Source: Paramesorhizobium salinisoli (GTDB lineage Bacteria > Pseudomonadota > Alphaproteobacteria > Rhizobiales > Rhizobiaceae). Taken from it: 64,000 bases of DNA. Location of the stretch: assembly GCF_003335045.1 (NCBI RefSeq), contig NZ_QOZG01000012.1, forward strand, positions 1-64,000. Direction: 5' to 3'. A program made the translations under genes and the position numbers. Of this stretch, positions 1-9,149 are shown in pieces. Positions within the stretch are counted from its first letter, which is position 1, and each line of letters starts with the position of its first letter. Under the pieces are notes generated by a model. The model did not search any database. It was not told the origin of the DNA and saw nothing but the letters and a program-made list of their open reading frames with translations.

Positions 1-148
1 CATGCAACGTGTGCGCCGAGCAGCCGATCTTGGTCGCTATCGAGGATACCGCCGCCCATCGGGATGCATGTTCGGATTCATGGGCCAGAACCATACGCAC
101 AGCGCGGCCGCGGACTTCCGGTGAAAATTTGTTTGTCGTCTTGCTCAT
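1..148 (-). CDS. IS3-family transposase OrfA, N-terminal part
   Basis: The reading frame starts at the ATG complementary to 146-148 ([19 protein letters not shown]...) and runs off the window after about 49 codons. The opening matches the helix-turn-helix N-terminus of IS3-family OrfA proteins, which normally begin [13 protein letters not shown] and continue through a conserved stretch containing SRWAAV and KIGC. OrfA binds the terminal repeats and is usually fused to OrfB by programmed frameshifting to give active transposase. Whether this copy is intact cannot be judged. Confidence 0.8.
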   Translation of the reverse strand, partial: MSKTTNKFSPEVRGRAVRMVLAHESEHASRWAAVSSIATKIGCSAHTLH

Positions 149-201
149 ATCGGCTCCACTGTCTCACGAGTTGGAGCCTCCGGCAAACCCGGGGCGGTTC
201 A
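1..201 (-). mobile_element. IS3-family insertion sequence, left end, cut by window edge
   Basis: The end of the element is at about 201. Read on the minus strand it begins with TGAACCGCCCCGGGTTTGCC, the type of terminal inverted repeat I know from rhizobial IS3-family elements. The OrfA start codon follows about 50 bases inside. Only this end is in the window; the rest lies to the left. The element sits inside the receiver-domain part of a phyR-like gene. The other end and any target duplication cannot be seen. Confidence 0.75.
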
Positions 202-696
202 CAGCGATTGATCTCTTCGAGCGCAATTTCAGGCTTTGTGCGCGGTACCCGCATTCATCCTCAATGATGAGAATGCAGATTACGATCTCGTGGGAAATAC
301 GAAGAGATGCCTTGTCCACAGAGCATAAAGCGCGTTCTTAGAGAGCTCGAGGATCTCCATTGTCTCAGCTTGGCTGAGACCTTCGAGGCTGATCAAGAAA
401 AAAGCCTGCCGGGCTCGATGCGCTATCGAGGAGAGGTTAGCTGTGACATGTGTTTCCCAGCTGAGCTCCGATTGAAGCTCCGATGCACGGACGGTCACCG
501 AGTCGAAATGTTTGATGAGGAGCTTGTAAAGACCGACGCGGTCGGAGCAGTTCTTGGGAAAAAGCGATACATCGGTGAGGAGAGTTTCGATAGTCGCGGC
601 CACATAAAGGTCACCGGAAGTCGGGGAACCGGTGATTGCGCCGGCAAAACGACGAAGGTGAGGCAAATGTGGAGCTATCCGGCTGCATAATGACAT
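202..696 (-). pseudogene. phyR: phyR-like general stress response regulator, frameshifted and interrupted by an IS
   Basis: From the ATG at 696 the frame reads MSLCSRIAPHLPHLRRFAGA, the start of the sigma-like domain of PhyR, the anti-anti-sigma response regulator of the alphaproteobacterial general stress response. The homology runs through a Gly-Leu-Ser-Gln-Ala-Glu helix region to about position 325. There a one-base loss moves the frame, and the next frame continues with the linker and start of the receiver domain (...CILIIEDE...). Homology is lost towards the IS3 end at 201, so nearly the whole receiver is missing. Without the phosphoacceptor aspartate this copy cannot be a working PhyR. 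A functional copy probably exists elsewhere. Confidence 0.75.
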
Positions 697-922
697 TGCG
701 ATAGGATTTCCTATTCGATCGTATGAGATATGAGCTCTGTGCGCGGGAAAGTCCGCCAAGCTCGTTAGAGCGCCGTGCGTCCTTTACGACGCTCTAACTC
801 TGTGAATCTCCTGCATCATGCTTTTCGAAAATCCATTCCGATTTTCGGCCTAATGCTGTGGACAATTCCTCTGAGTTCGATGGCTATGCAGAACCATAGT
901 CGATCAGCAGACGACCGTTGCG

Positions 923-1675
923 CTAGCCGGCCCTCGTCTGGATCAGCCAATCCAAATATCGCTGTGAAGCCATGCGCGCGCTCCGATGAGGAAGGAGGGT
1001 GTCGTCATTCAGTTCGACACCATAATAGGGGGCCTTGCTATCGCTGATAACCTGGCGCTTGTCTTCATTTGCCGCCAACTGCATACGGGCAATCTCGTCA
1101 AGACCAAACGGCTCCGGACCGCCGATTTCCACGGTGTTATTTCTTGCGGCACCTAACGCCAGTTCCGCCAGTATGCCGCTGACATCATCAGCAGATATGG
1201 GCCGTATAAACGCCGGTGGAAGCCGGAATCCATCGCCAAGTGCCCCCATGTTGATCATGCCGCTTATGAACTCGAAAAACTGCGTGGAGCGGAGAATGGT
1301 GTAGGGTCTCCGTGATGCTCTGATGAGATTTTCCTGTACCATCTTCGCCCGGAAATAATCGCTCTCGACCAGACGAGGCGTTCCCACCACCGAGAGTGCC
1401 AGATAATGGTTCACGCTAGCTTCAGCTGACGCTGCCAACAAATTCCGGGTAGAGGCCTTGAAAAACGTCAAAGCGGAGTCATCGCCAAATGACGCGGCGT
1501 TGGTGACATCGATGACGACATCGGCTCCCGAGACGGCCTCCTTCAAACCCTCCCCGGTAACAGAGTTCACTCCCAGGGAAACAGACGCAGGAACCACTTG
1601 CATCCCTGCATGGCGAAGCCTCTCCGTCAGTCGCGTTCCGATAAGCCCGCTCGCTCCCATAACAGTGATTTTCAC
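923..1675 (-). CDS. NmrA-like NAD(P)-binding SDR-family protein
   Basis: The 250-residue protein opens with MKITVMGASGLIGTRL, an atypical-SDR Rossmann motif (GxxGxxG) that binds NAD(P). It then has the VVIDVTNAASF segment typical of NmrA-like / NAD(P)H-binding proteins. It lacks a clear catalytic YxxxK, as many NmrA-like redox sensors or quinone oxidoreductase relatives do. It is a diverged paralogue of the proteins at 2344-3099 and 29146-29898, and lies downstream of a secreted cupin and one of those paralogues on the same strand, so the three may be cotranscribed. Substrate is unknown. Confidence 0.8.
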   Translation of the reverse strand: MKITVMGASGLIGTRLTERLRHAGMQVVPASVSLGVNSVTGEGLKEAVSGADVVIDVTNAASFGDDSALTFFKASTRNLLAASAEASVNHYLALSVVGTPRLVESDYFRAKMVQENLIRASRRPYTILRSTQFFEFISGMINMGALGDGFRLPPAFIRPISADDVSGILAELALGAARNNTVEIGGPEPFGLDEIARMQLAANEDKRQVISDSKAPYYGVELNDDTLLPHRSARMASQRYLDWLIQTRAG

Positions 1676-1829
1676 GAACTTGTTTCCCTAGTTTTCGGTA
1701 TGCCGTGTTCCAGCTCGGGCGGGCGTGCGAATGCACCAACCAGCGCCCCGGATGATCGAAAAAGCGCGGCCTCATGCCGATCAGTGAGTGAAATGAGGCC
1801 GCATTGGATCGTCGTCATTGCACGGAAGA

Positions 1830-2234
1830 TCACTCCACCGGCATGACGACCGGAGCGTCCTTATTCTTCAGCAGCACAACGATAAATTTCGCCGGCTTTA
1901 CCGCGCTCGCATTGCGGCTGACCAAGTGAATGTCGGAAGGACTTTCGTAGAAGGTCTCTCCCGGCGACAAGGTGACTTCTTTTTCACCCTTGACCTGCAT
2001 CACGATGGAGCCTTCCAAAACGTAGACGAATGAATATGCATCATGCTTGTGAATAGGCGAGGAACCTCCTGGTCCATACTCGACCGAGATCATCAGCCCC
2101 TCCTTGCCGGGATAATTTGAAAGGTCCTTTTTCATGAGAGGTGTGACGACCGCAGTGTCCTCAGCAGCAACCGGCAAAGTGCCGAAAAGGCCAACTGCAG
2201 CAGACACAAATAGCGTTAACAAAGCTGATTTCAT
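1830..2234 (-). CDS. secreted single-domain cupin protein
   Basis: Translation from the ATG at 2234 gives 134 residues. There is a cleavable signal peptide (MKSALLTLFVSAAVGLFG..., cut after PVAA) and one cupin barrel. Cupin motif 1 includes SSPIHKHDAYSFVYVLEG and motif 2 includes LSPGETFYESPSDIHLVSRN. The histidines of motif 1 suggest a bound metal. I chose 2234 rather than the ATG at 2240 because AAAGGG lies a better distance upstream. Periplasmic cupins of this type are mostly uncharacterised. It lies between two NmrA-like genes on the same strand with gaps of about 110 and 155 bases. Confidence 0.8.
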   Translation of the reverse strand: MKSALLTLFVSAAVGLFGTLPVAAEDTAVVTPLMKKDLSNYPGKEGLMISVEYGPGGSSPIHKHDAYSFVYVLEGSIVMQVKGEKEVTLSPGETFYESPSDIHLVSRNASAVKPAKFIVVLLKNKDAPVVMPVE

Positions 2235-2343
2235 TGTCATAATCCCTTTTGTAGTGGAATGCATATGTGGGTTTGCATGATTACGTTTCGAGTTCGAAAA
2301 CGCCGGGCACAAGACGACCTGGCCCGGCTGTTTGATGCCTGGA

Positions 2344-3099
2344 CTAATTCGACTGCCGGGACTGGCGGAACCAATCCTCGAAGCCGATCTTGCCGATCCG
2401 CGCACCATCGCCGGGCACAAGCGACTGATCGTTCAGCTCAGCCCCGAAATAACGCGCGTGAACATCTGACTGGACTGTCCGCGGATCGTCAGTCGCCTTC
2501 AGATAACGGCTGACAATCTCACTCAGGCGAACACGCTCGGGACCAGCAATCTCGATCATGCCGTTGATCGGCTTGCCGAGGGCGACATCGGCCATGGCGT
2601 CAGCAACGTCGTCGGATGCGATGGGCTGAACGTAAGCCGGCGAAAGATGAACGATCGTACCAATGGTTCCTGAATCGGCAATGCCCTTCAGAAACTCCAT
2701 GAACTGAGTGGAATGGACGATCGTGTAGGGAATCGGCGAAGCCTTGATGAGCTTTTCCTGAACGAGTTTAGCCCTTAAATATCCGCTTTCCGGCAATCGC
2801 TCCGTTCCCACGACGGAAAGGGCGATATGATGCTTCACGCCGGCCTTTACCTCGGCAGCCAACAGATTGTGCCCGGCCGTCGCGAAGAATTCGAGGACCG
2901 CCTTGTTTTCGAATGAAGGCGAATTGGCAAGGTCAATCACGACGTCGGCCCCCTTCAGGGCCTCCGAGAGGCCCTCTCCCGTGATGGTATTGACGCCGGA
3001 ATTTGGTGAGGCGGCCAGTACGTCATGGCCCTTGTCTCGCAAGCGCGTAACAGTCTTGGAACCGATAAGGCCGTTCCCGCCGATAACAACAATTTTCAT
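2344..3099 (-). CDS. NmrA-like NAD(P)-binding SDR-family protein
   Basis: The 251-residue protein starts MKIVVIGGNGLIGSKT, with the GxxGxxG nucleotide-binding loop. It has the VVIDLANSPSFENKAVLEFF and YTIVHSTQFMEF segments it shares with the copy at 29146-29898. I start at 3099 because family members begin at this MKIV, although the frame is open a further seven codons upstream. The family binds NAD(P)H; enzyme activity is unproven. It is the first gene of a possible three-gene unit with the cupin and the SDR at 923-1675. Confidence 0.82.
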   Translation of the reverse strand: MKIVVIGGNGLIGSKTVTRLRDKGHDVLAASPNSGVNTITGEGLSEALKGADVVIDLANSPSFENKAVLEFFATAGHNLLAAEVKAGVKHHIALSVVGTERLPESGYLRAKLVQEKLIKASPIPYTIVHSTQFMEFLKGIADSGTIGTIVHLSPAYVQPIASDDVADAMADVALGKPINGMIEIAGPERVRLSEIVSRYLKATDDPRTVQSDVHARYFGAELNDQSLVPGDGARIGKIGFEDWFRQSRQSN

Positions 3100-3328
3100 A
3101 ACGGATGTTCCTCGCAACATGATTGTTTCAGATCATTTGGATCGCCTCAAACAATGGCGGAAGAGCCGAATTCGCGCTATCGTGCAGTAGGTCTATCTCT
3201 CTAAGCATCGGGTTTAGTCGACCTCTCCCGAAGTCTAGGGCGACGAACCGGTGGTGTTGTTTATCGATAGACAATCAGGCCCATGTCCCCGGCCATCGCC
3301 GAAAAACCATCGGTTCGGCCGGCTTCAA

Positions 3329-3616
3329 TCACCAAACGACCATGTCGCGGTATTCCGAATGCCGAACAGCAAATTTGGCCATGAAAGGACAGATCGGCCT
3401 TACTTTATGACCACTCTGGCGAATTGCGTCGAACACGCCCTGGGCCAATAGCGAGCCGATGCCTTGACCTGAATATTCAAATGGCACTTCCGTGTGGACC
3501 AGAATGACGATTTCACCCTCGATCCTGTAATAGGCGACGGCGATAACTCCATCCGCAATCGGCATCTCGTAGCGGCTGTAAGTGAAATTGTCCTCAACAC
3601 CAGGATCGGGGCGCAT
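3329..3616 (-). CDS. small GNAT-type N-acetyltransferase
   Basis: This is a one-domain acetyltransferase of about 95 residues. It has a beta strand with IVILVHTEVPFEYSGQGIGS, in which the QGIGS loop corresponds to the acetyl-CoA pyrophosphate-binding Q/RxxGxG/A motif. It ends with VRPICPFMAKFAVRHSEYRD, the C-terminus usual in the short YjdJ-like GNAT family. GGAG six bases before the ATG at 3616 favours that start; other in-frame ATGs lie at 3628, 3631 and 3655. The acceptor substrate is unknown. Confidence 0.75.
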   Translation of the reverse strand: MRPDPGVEDNFTYSRYEMPIADGVIAVAYYRIEGEIVILVHTEVPFEYSGQGIGSLLAQGVFDAIRQSGHKVRPICPFMAKFAVRHSEYRDMVVW

Positions 3617-3957
3617 TTTATACTCCATCATTGGCAATGAACTGTTTGCCCGCAAAGCACCGGCTCCATTTCTGGCCGCAGGTATTGGCGGGGTGTGCCG
3701 TATGAATGGCCATCGTGAACCGCATCTGGCATGTCAGCTATCTCGCCAGACGAGTGGGAATGCCATTCCTTCGTTTTTCCAACCGGTCGTTCAGGCCCAT
3801 TGCCGAGTAACGGCCATCGGGCCGCCGGAGCGCGCACCACCAGCTCCATTTGCCCGCAACGCTGCGTGTCGTCCGTGACAGGAGAGAACCGCTGGGCATC
3901 TTCTAAGTGAACTTTGAAGCACCGGCGCGTGCACCGATGTCCAAGCTTCTGTCCCGG
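3617..3957. other. intergenic stretch with no recognised gene
   Basis: About 340 bases between the GNAT gene and the 3' end of the alpha/beta hydrolase. Short open frames exist on both strands but none has a convincing start, ribosome site or family resemblance. I see no terminator-like hairpin here. Confidence 0.5.
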
Positions 3958-5001
3958 CTAGTTGTTGGTGGTATCGACGTCAACGACAGCATCTGTAAAA
4001 GCCTGCGGCGCTTCCTGGGGCAAGTTGTGGCCGACGCCGCCGGTGATCACCCGGTGCTGGTACTTGCCGGAGAACATCTTGGCGTAGGCTCTGGCGTCCG
4101 GATGCGGCGCGCCATTGGCGTCACCTTCGAGCGTAATTGTGGGCACGCTGATGATTGGCGCCTGTGCGAGCCGCTTCTCCAGCTCGTCATATTGGCGCTC
4201 GCCGTCGGCGAGCCCAAGTCGCCAGCGGTAGTTGTGGATCACGATCTCCACGTGGTCCGGATTGTCGAAGGCAGCGGCGCTGCGCTCGAATGTGGCGTCG
4301 TCGAAGCCCCATTGTGGCGAAGCGAGCTGCCAGATGAGCCTGGCGAAATCTCGCGTGTGTTTTTCGTAGCCGGCGCGGCCACGGTCGGTGGCGAAGTAAT
4401 ATTGATACCACCACTGAAGTTCGGCTTTCGGTGGGAGCGGCTTCTGGCCGAGCTGCTGGTTACCGATGAGATAGCCGCTCACCGAGACCATCGCCTTGCA
4501 GCGTTCCGGCCAGAGCGCGGCGACGACGTTGGCCGTGCGAGCGCCCCAGTCGCAGCCGCCGATGATCGCTCTTTCGATCCCTAGCGCATCCATCAGCGCG
4601 ATCGTGTCCGCTGCGAGCGCCGCCTGCTGTCCGTTACGCTTCGCGTCATGCGAGAGGAAGCGCGTTGCACCGTGGCCGCGCAGGTAGGGCACGATTACCC
4701 GGTAGCTCTTCGACGCCAGCAGCGGCGCGACGTCGACGTAAGTGTGAATGTCGTACGGCCACCCGTGCAGCAGGATAACGGGCGCGCCATCGATAGGGCC
4801 CAGCTCGGCATAGCTGACGTTCAGAACGCTGGCATCGATTTGCTTCAGCTGGCCGAATGATTTCGGTGTCGGCTGCATTGCGGATGCCGCTTTTGCTGAC
4901 GCTTTCATGCCGAACTCGGCAGCGGCGAATGTGATTGCGGCTGCGCCTATAATCTGGCGGCGACCGCGATCGATCTTCTGGGGAGCCTTGATCTTATCCA
5001 T
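3958..5001 (-). CDS. Tat-exported alpha/beta hydrolase, epoxide hydrolase / haloalkane dehalogenase type
   Basis: The 347-residue protein begins with a twin-arginine signal (DRGRRQIIGAAAITFAAAEF, arginines 14-15), which suggests folded export to the periplasm. The alpha/beta hydrolase fold follows. HGWPYD (residues 79-84) forms the oxyanion region. The nucleophile elbow is GGCDWGA with Asp151, the aspartate nucleophile of epoxide hydrolases and haloalkane dehalogenases rather than the serine of esterases. GVGHNLPQEAP near the C-terminus supplies the catalytic histidine. Hydrolysis of an epoxide or halogenated compound is likely, but the substrate cannot be named. Confidence 0.85.
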   Translation of the reverse strand: MDKIKAPQKIDRGRRQIIGAAAITFAAAEFGMKASAKAASAMQPTPKSFGQLKQIDASVLNVSYAELGPIDGAPVILLHGWPYDIHTYVDVAPLLASKSYRVIVPYLRGHGATRFLSHDAKRNGQQAALAADTIALMDALGIERAIIGGCDWGARTANVVAALWPERCKAMVSVSGYLIGNQQLGQKPLPPKAELQWWYQYYFATDRGRAGYEKHTRDFARLIWQLASPQWGFDDATFERSAAAFDNPDHVEIVIHNYRWRLGLADGERQYDELEKRLAQAPIISVPTITLEGDANGAPHPDARAYAKMFSGKYQHRVITGGVGHNLPQEAPQAFTDAVVDVDTTNN

Positions 5002-5113
5002 GGTGAGACCTCAACGGAAATAATGGGTGTTAGGCAAGCGAATGGCCTTGCTAAAGCGGCCTGATCGCTTGCATTTTGCCCGGTTCGAAGTGGCATCGTA
5101 ACTATCTTGGGGT

Positions 5114-5165
5114 CTAGGCAACGCACGCCTCGCGGATATCAGCGGGCAGTGAACCCTGGCGCGGG
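5114..5165 (-). pseudogene. 3' remnant of a FixJ-type response regulator gene
   Basis: Read on the minus strand, the last codons before a TAG at 5114-5116 give GSLPADIREACVA. This matches closely the C-terminus of the FixJ-type regulator at 23112-23762 (ASLPADIRDRPLA), and the nucleotides are similar as well. Only about 50 bases are recognisable. Just upstream on the same strand an ATG at about 5283, with a good AAGGAG site, starts a short frame (MNITTTP) that hits a stop at once. The 450-base gap thus seems to hold joined scraps of at least two genes. Confidence 0.5.
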
Positions 5166-5451
5166 TAGCGGTAAGGAACGCGGTGAATTTCTTGACGAGT
5201 TCTGGACTGCCCGGCTTAATTGACGCGGGGCCCTGTAGTCTTCTGCGCTTCGGCCTGGGCCTACGGTGTGGTCGTGATGTTCATGGGTAGCTCCTTGAAA
5301 GCGGTTGAAGTTCATTGCTTGCAAATCATGCCGCGATGAGCCAAACCCAACCATCATGCGATGCTCGTCAGCCCAGATCCAGATATTGAGAACAAGTTCT
5401 ATATAAGCGTCTGATAGTCCCAGGCTTTCCTTGTCCTGGCAGGAGGAACCA

Positions 5452-8400
5452 ATGATGCGCGTCTGGTCGTACCGCCCCCGATTCTCGCACCTGGGGCTTT
5501 TTATTACGGCGTATGTCGTGGGCTGCGGTTTCGCTCAGTCGCTCGCAATCGTGCCCGGAACAGGCATTTCCATTTGGCCTGCGAGCGGACTTTTCATTGC
5601 TACGCTTGTCCTCGCCTCCAGGCCTAGCTGGCCCTGGTGGATTCTGGGGGGCTGTTTGGCTGAACTGTTCAGCAATTTCTTGTGGTTCCACAGTCCGCTG
5701 CCAGCGGCCTTCCTGATCTATACCGGCAACGCTCTTGCCGCGATGGCCGGGGCATGGCTCGTAACCCGAACTTTGAGGCGACCGGTTCGGCTGGAAACAT
5801 TATGGGAAGTTCTCGCATTCATCGTACTGGGCGCCGGAGTTGCGCCGGTCGTAAGCGCGACGGTGGGAAGTGCAACACTTGCGTGGTTTGGCATGCAATC
5901 GCAAACCTTTGTGGCTGCTTGGCCTCTCTGGTGGATCGGTGACGCCACCGGGGTTTTGATCGTAGCGCCACTGGCGCTGATCGTATTCCAGGACTGGCGT
6001 GGTGAAGCCCAGCTCTCGGCGGCGCGATGGATGGAAGCTTGCGTCCTGGGGCTGATCTTTCTTGGGGTCGCCGCCCTTTCCCTGAGCGGCTATCTCCCTT
6101 TCGCCTACGTCATCATGCCGCCACTTCTTTGGGCCGCGGTGCGCTTCGAGTTTAAAGGCGCCGTCGTCGCCTTGACCCTCCTCGCTCTGATCACGGCGGT
6201 CTTCACAATATCCGGCGCCAGCCAATTTGCCGGGGATCCGGAGTCCCAGAGGCAGAAGCAGATCATGCTGCAGCTTTTTCTGGCCATCTCGGCATTTTCG
6301 GCGCTCATTATGGCCGCCATATCCCGGCAGCACCAGTTGACGCTGGTCACATCGCGCAACCGGGAACGGGAGCTCTCGCAGCTCGTAGATATGGTTCCGA
6401 GCCACGTTTGGCGTCTGACACCCGACGGCAAGCCGGTTTTCTTCAACAAGCGCATGGCCGACTTCCTCGGCCTGGATGTAGCGGATACCGACAAGCCAGG
6501 GATGACCCGGCTGGCGGCAATGATAGAAGCCTTCATCCATCCCAACGAAGCGGCAGAGTTCGGGACCATACTCCGCCATTGCCTCACCACTGGCGAAGTC
6601 TTCGCAATGCGATATCGCCTGCGCCGCGCCGACGGCGTCTACCGCTGGATGTCGAGCCGCGCGGAGCCGATGCGGGATGAGGGCGGACGCATCGTCCAGT
6701 GGTACGGCCTCTGCCATGACATAGACGATCAGATGCACGCCGAAGAGGCGCTGCGGCGGAGCGAACGGCAGCTTCAGGAGATGATCGACGCCGTGCCGGT
6801 CCGCATCTGGCGCGTAACCCCAACGGGCGGGCCGGTTTACCTCAACAAGCGATACCAGGACCATTTCCGTTCCGTTATCCCGAATTTCGAAGCTCTCGAG
6901 CGGCGCATCGAGAATTTGTTACAAGAGCTGATTCATCCTGAAGATGCTCTAGAGGTGCAGCGCACGTTACGGAATTGTTTCGAAACTGGCGACGGCTCCG
7001 CGATGCGGTTTCGTGGGCTTGAGAAAGATGGCGCTTATCGCTGGGCGGAGTGCAGGGTCGAGCCTCTGCGTGACGAAGACGGAGCGGTTGCGCAATGGTA
7101 TGGAGTTTCTCTCGATATCGATGATGAGGTGCGCGTGCAAGAGGCGTTGCGCAACCGGGAACGGGAACTCCTGCAGCTAGTGAACATGGCCCCGGTTCAC
7201 ATCAAACGTCTGACGCCCGACGGCGAGCCGACCTTCTTCAACAAGCGCGCGCTTGATTTCTTCGGTTTGAACGACCTCGTTCAAGTGGACAAGCCGGACA
7301 TGAGCCGGTTGGCGGCAGCCATACAGTCTCTCGTCCATCCCGAAGATGCAGCCGGCCTGCTGGAGACGGCCCAGCACTCCTTCGTCGCCGGCGAGCCCTA
7401 TTCCGTGAAATATCGTATGCTCCGTTCGGATGGCGTGTATCGCTGGTTTGATGGCCGAGGGGAACCGCTACGAGATCAAAACGAAGCGATTGTGCAATGG
7501 TATGTGGTTTCGATCGACATCGACGATGAGATGCGCGCACAGGAAGCGCTGCGCGACCGGGAGCGGCTGTTGCAGCAGATGGTCGACGCGGTGCCAGTCA
7601 ACATCCTAACTTTCACGCCCGATGGCAAACCGTCCTTCGTCAACAAGCGATATCAGGACTTTCTCGGTATTAATTTCCCGCAGTTCGAAACAATCGAAGA
7701 GCAGCTGCAAGCGTTCGTCCATCCAGATGATGTTTCCGAGATGGTGCGTGAATTGCGGAACTGCTTCAAGACCGGAGACACTTTTTTGATGCGGTATCGC
7801 CGGCGTGGAAAAAGTGGTGCTTACTACTGGACGGAGGGCAGGATGGAGCCCTTCCTCGATCAAAATGGAGTGATTGAGCATTGGTACGCTGTCTCTCTGG
7901 ATATCGATGATGAGATGCGCGCGCAGGAGGCGCTGCGAGAGAGAGAACGCGCGCTCTGGCGGCTCATTGAAACGCTGCCCGTAATGATTGATTGCGCCGC
8001 GCCGGATGGTGAGCCGGTCTATCGCAGTCGGCAGCTCTGCGAATTCCTTGGATATGAGCTTGAAGAACTGGATGGAACGGGAAAGGGCCGCATGGCCGGT
8101 ACGCTGGACGCTGGTGTTCATCCCGACGACGTCGCAGGTGTTAAAGAGCGATATGCCCATTCGTTGGCCACTGGCGAGCCGTATGCGCGGAAGTTCCGTC
8201 TGCGGCGCTTCGATGGAGAATATCGCTGGATTGAGACGCGCGTCGCACCGATGCGCACCCCTGATGGCGCCATTGTCCAATGGAATATCATCGTTTTGGA
8301 CATCGACAGCGAGGTTCGTACGCAAGAACAGCTGCGTCTGGCGCAAGAGAGGCTTGCACGGGCGAGCCAGGCGGCGAGTCTTTCCGAGCTTTCCGCTTCC

Positions 8401-9051
8401 ATCGCGCACGAGGTGAATCAGCCGTTAGCAGCCATTGTGGCGAACTCGCACGCCTGCCAGCGCTGGCTCACGGCTGAACCGCCAAATCTCGAGCGCGCGC
8501 AAAAGACGGTGGAGCGTGTCATCCGTGACGCCAACTCGGCGGCCGACGTCGTCAGCCGCATCCGCGCCTTGTTCAAGCAATCCGTGGAGACGAGGACGAA
8601 CATGACGTTCGATGGCGTCATCTCGGAGGCGCTTAGCCTTGTGGCCGAAGAGGCGTCGCGGCGTCGCGCTCGTATCGACCTTGATGTCGAAGGCGATCTG
8701 CCGCTTGTCGCGCTCGATCGCGTCCAGATTCAGCAGGTTTTGATCAATCTCATCCGAAATGGCATGGAGGCAATGGACTCTACCGCAGGCGACAGAGTTC
8801 TTGGGATGCGCGTGTGCAGGATAGGGGATGCGATCCAAACGGAGATCAGCGATCGCGGTGGCGGTATCGAGTTTCCGGAGAAAGTATTCGAGCCGTTCTT
8901 CACGACCAAGCAGAATGGAATGGGCATGGGGCTGGCGATTTGCCGGTCGATCATCGAGTCTCATGGCGGTCGGTTATGGATGGAAAAGAACGAGCCGCAT
9001 GGAACAACCTTCATCTTCACGTTGCCCGTTGAAGCGAACGCGGCGGTATGA
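5452..9051 (+). CDS. membrane-bound MASE1 histidine kinase with five tandem PAS domains
   Basis: The 1199-residue sensor kinase has three parts. Residues about 10-290 are a MASE1-type membrane domain of eight or so helices. Residues about 302-960 hold five consecutive PAS/PAC repeats of roughly 130 residues, each ending in a QWY...DIDDEM-like stretch and joined by RERE-type coiled linkers. Then come a HisKA helix with SIAHEVNQPLAA (phosphoacceptor His986) and a HATPase domain ending GTTFIFTLPVEA. The ATG at 5452 lies five bases after a perfect AGGAGG; an in-frame TTG at 5431 is less likely. It is a FixL/DctB-like kinase. The downstream regulators are its probable partners. Confidence 0.9.
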   Translation: MMRVWSYRPRFSHLGLFITAYVVGCGFAQSLAIVPGTGISIWPASGLFIATLVLASRPSWPWWILGGCLAELFSNFLWFHSPLPAAFLIYTGNALAAMAGAWLVTRTLRRPVRLETLWEVLAFIVLGAGVAPVVSATVGSATLAWFGMQSQTFVAAWPLWWIGDATGVLIVAPLALIVFQDWRGEAQLSAARWMEACVLGLIFLGVAALSLSGYLPFAYVIMPPLLWAAVRFEFKGAVVALTLLALITAVFTISGASQFAGDPESQRQKQIMLQLFLAISAFSALIMAAISRQHQLTLVTSRNRERELSQLVDMVPSHVWRLTPDGKPVFFNKRMADFLGLDVADTDKPGMTRLAAMIEAFIHPNEAAEFGTILRHCLTTGEVFAMRYRLRRADGVYRWMSSRAEPMRDEGGRIVQWYGLCHDIDDQMHAEEALRRSERQLQEMIDAVPVRIWRVTPTGGPVYLNKRYQDHFRSVIPNFEALERRIENLLQELIHPEDALEVQRTLRNCFETGDGSAMRFRGLEKDGAYRWAECRVEPLRDEDGAVAQWYGVSLDIDDEVRVQEALRNRERELLQLVNMAPVHIKRLTPDGEPTFFNKRALDFFGLNDLVQVDKPDMSRLAAAIQSLVHPEDAAGLLETAQHSFVAGEPYSVKYRMLRSDGVYRWFDGRGEPLRDQNEAIVQWYVVSIDIDDEMRAQEALRDRERLLQQMVDAVPVNILTFTPDGKPSFVNKRYQDFLGINFPQFETIEEQLQAFVHPDDVSEMVRELRNCFKTGDTFLMRYRRRGKSGAYYWTEGRMEPFLDQNGVIEHWYAVSLDIDDEMRAQEALRERERALWRLIETLPVMIDCAAPDGEPVYRSRQLCEFLGYELEELDGTGKGRMAGTLDAGVHPDDVAGVKERYAHSLATGEPYARKFRLRRFDGEYRWIETRVAPMRTPDGAIVQWNIIVLDIDSEVRTQEQLRLAQERLARASQAASLSELSASIAHEVNQPLAAIVANSHACQRWLTAEPPNLERAQKTVERVIRDANSAADVVSRIRALFKQSVETRTNMTFDGVISEALSLVAEEASRRRARIDLDVEGDLPLVALDRVQIQQVLINLIRNGMEAMDSTAGDRVLGMRVCRIGDAIQTEISDRGGGIEFPEKVFEPFFTTKQNGMGMGLAICRSIIESHGGRLWMEKNEPHGTTFIFTLPVEANAAV
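6355..8330 (+). repeat. five in-frame PAS-encoding tandem repeats, about 385-400 bp each
   Basis: Within the kinase gene the units start at about 6355, 6752, 7149, 7552 and 7936. Each begins with a codon run for R-x-RERxL, then a V-x-W/K-RLTPDGxPxFxNKR strand, a HPxDA loop, a YRWxxxRxEPxRD strand and a DIDDEMxAQEAL linker. Units 1 and 3, and units 2 and 4, resemble each other more than their neighbours (for example DMVPSHVWRLTPDGKP versus NMAPVHIKRLTPDGEP). This suggests that a two-unit block was duplicated. Unit 5 is the most diverged. Confidence 0.8.
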
Positions 9052-9149
9052 CGACGGAAGGCGGTAACGTCTTTGTCTATGATGAGCGCGCATCCGAAAG
9101 GCGCCGAGCAAGCTCGCTACATCCCCACGCAATGCATGGATTTCCATAG

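Noticed and set aside
5800-6864. A 354-codon minus-strand open frame
   Set aside because: Antisense to the MASE1/PAS kinase; composition and lack of motifs mark it as a shadow.
6355-8330. CRISPR-like repetition
   Set aside because: The units are about 390-400 bp, diverged, in frame and encode PAS domains; there are no short identical repeats with unique spacers. No CRISPR array was seen anywhere in the window.
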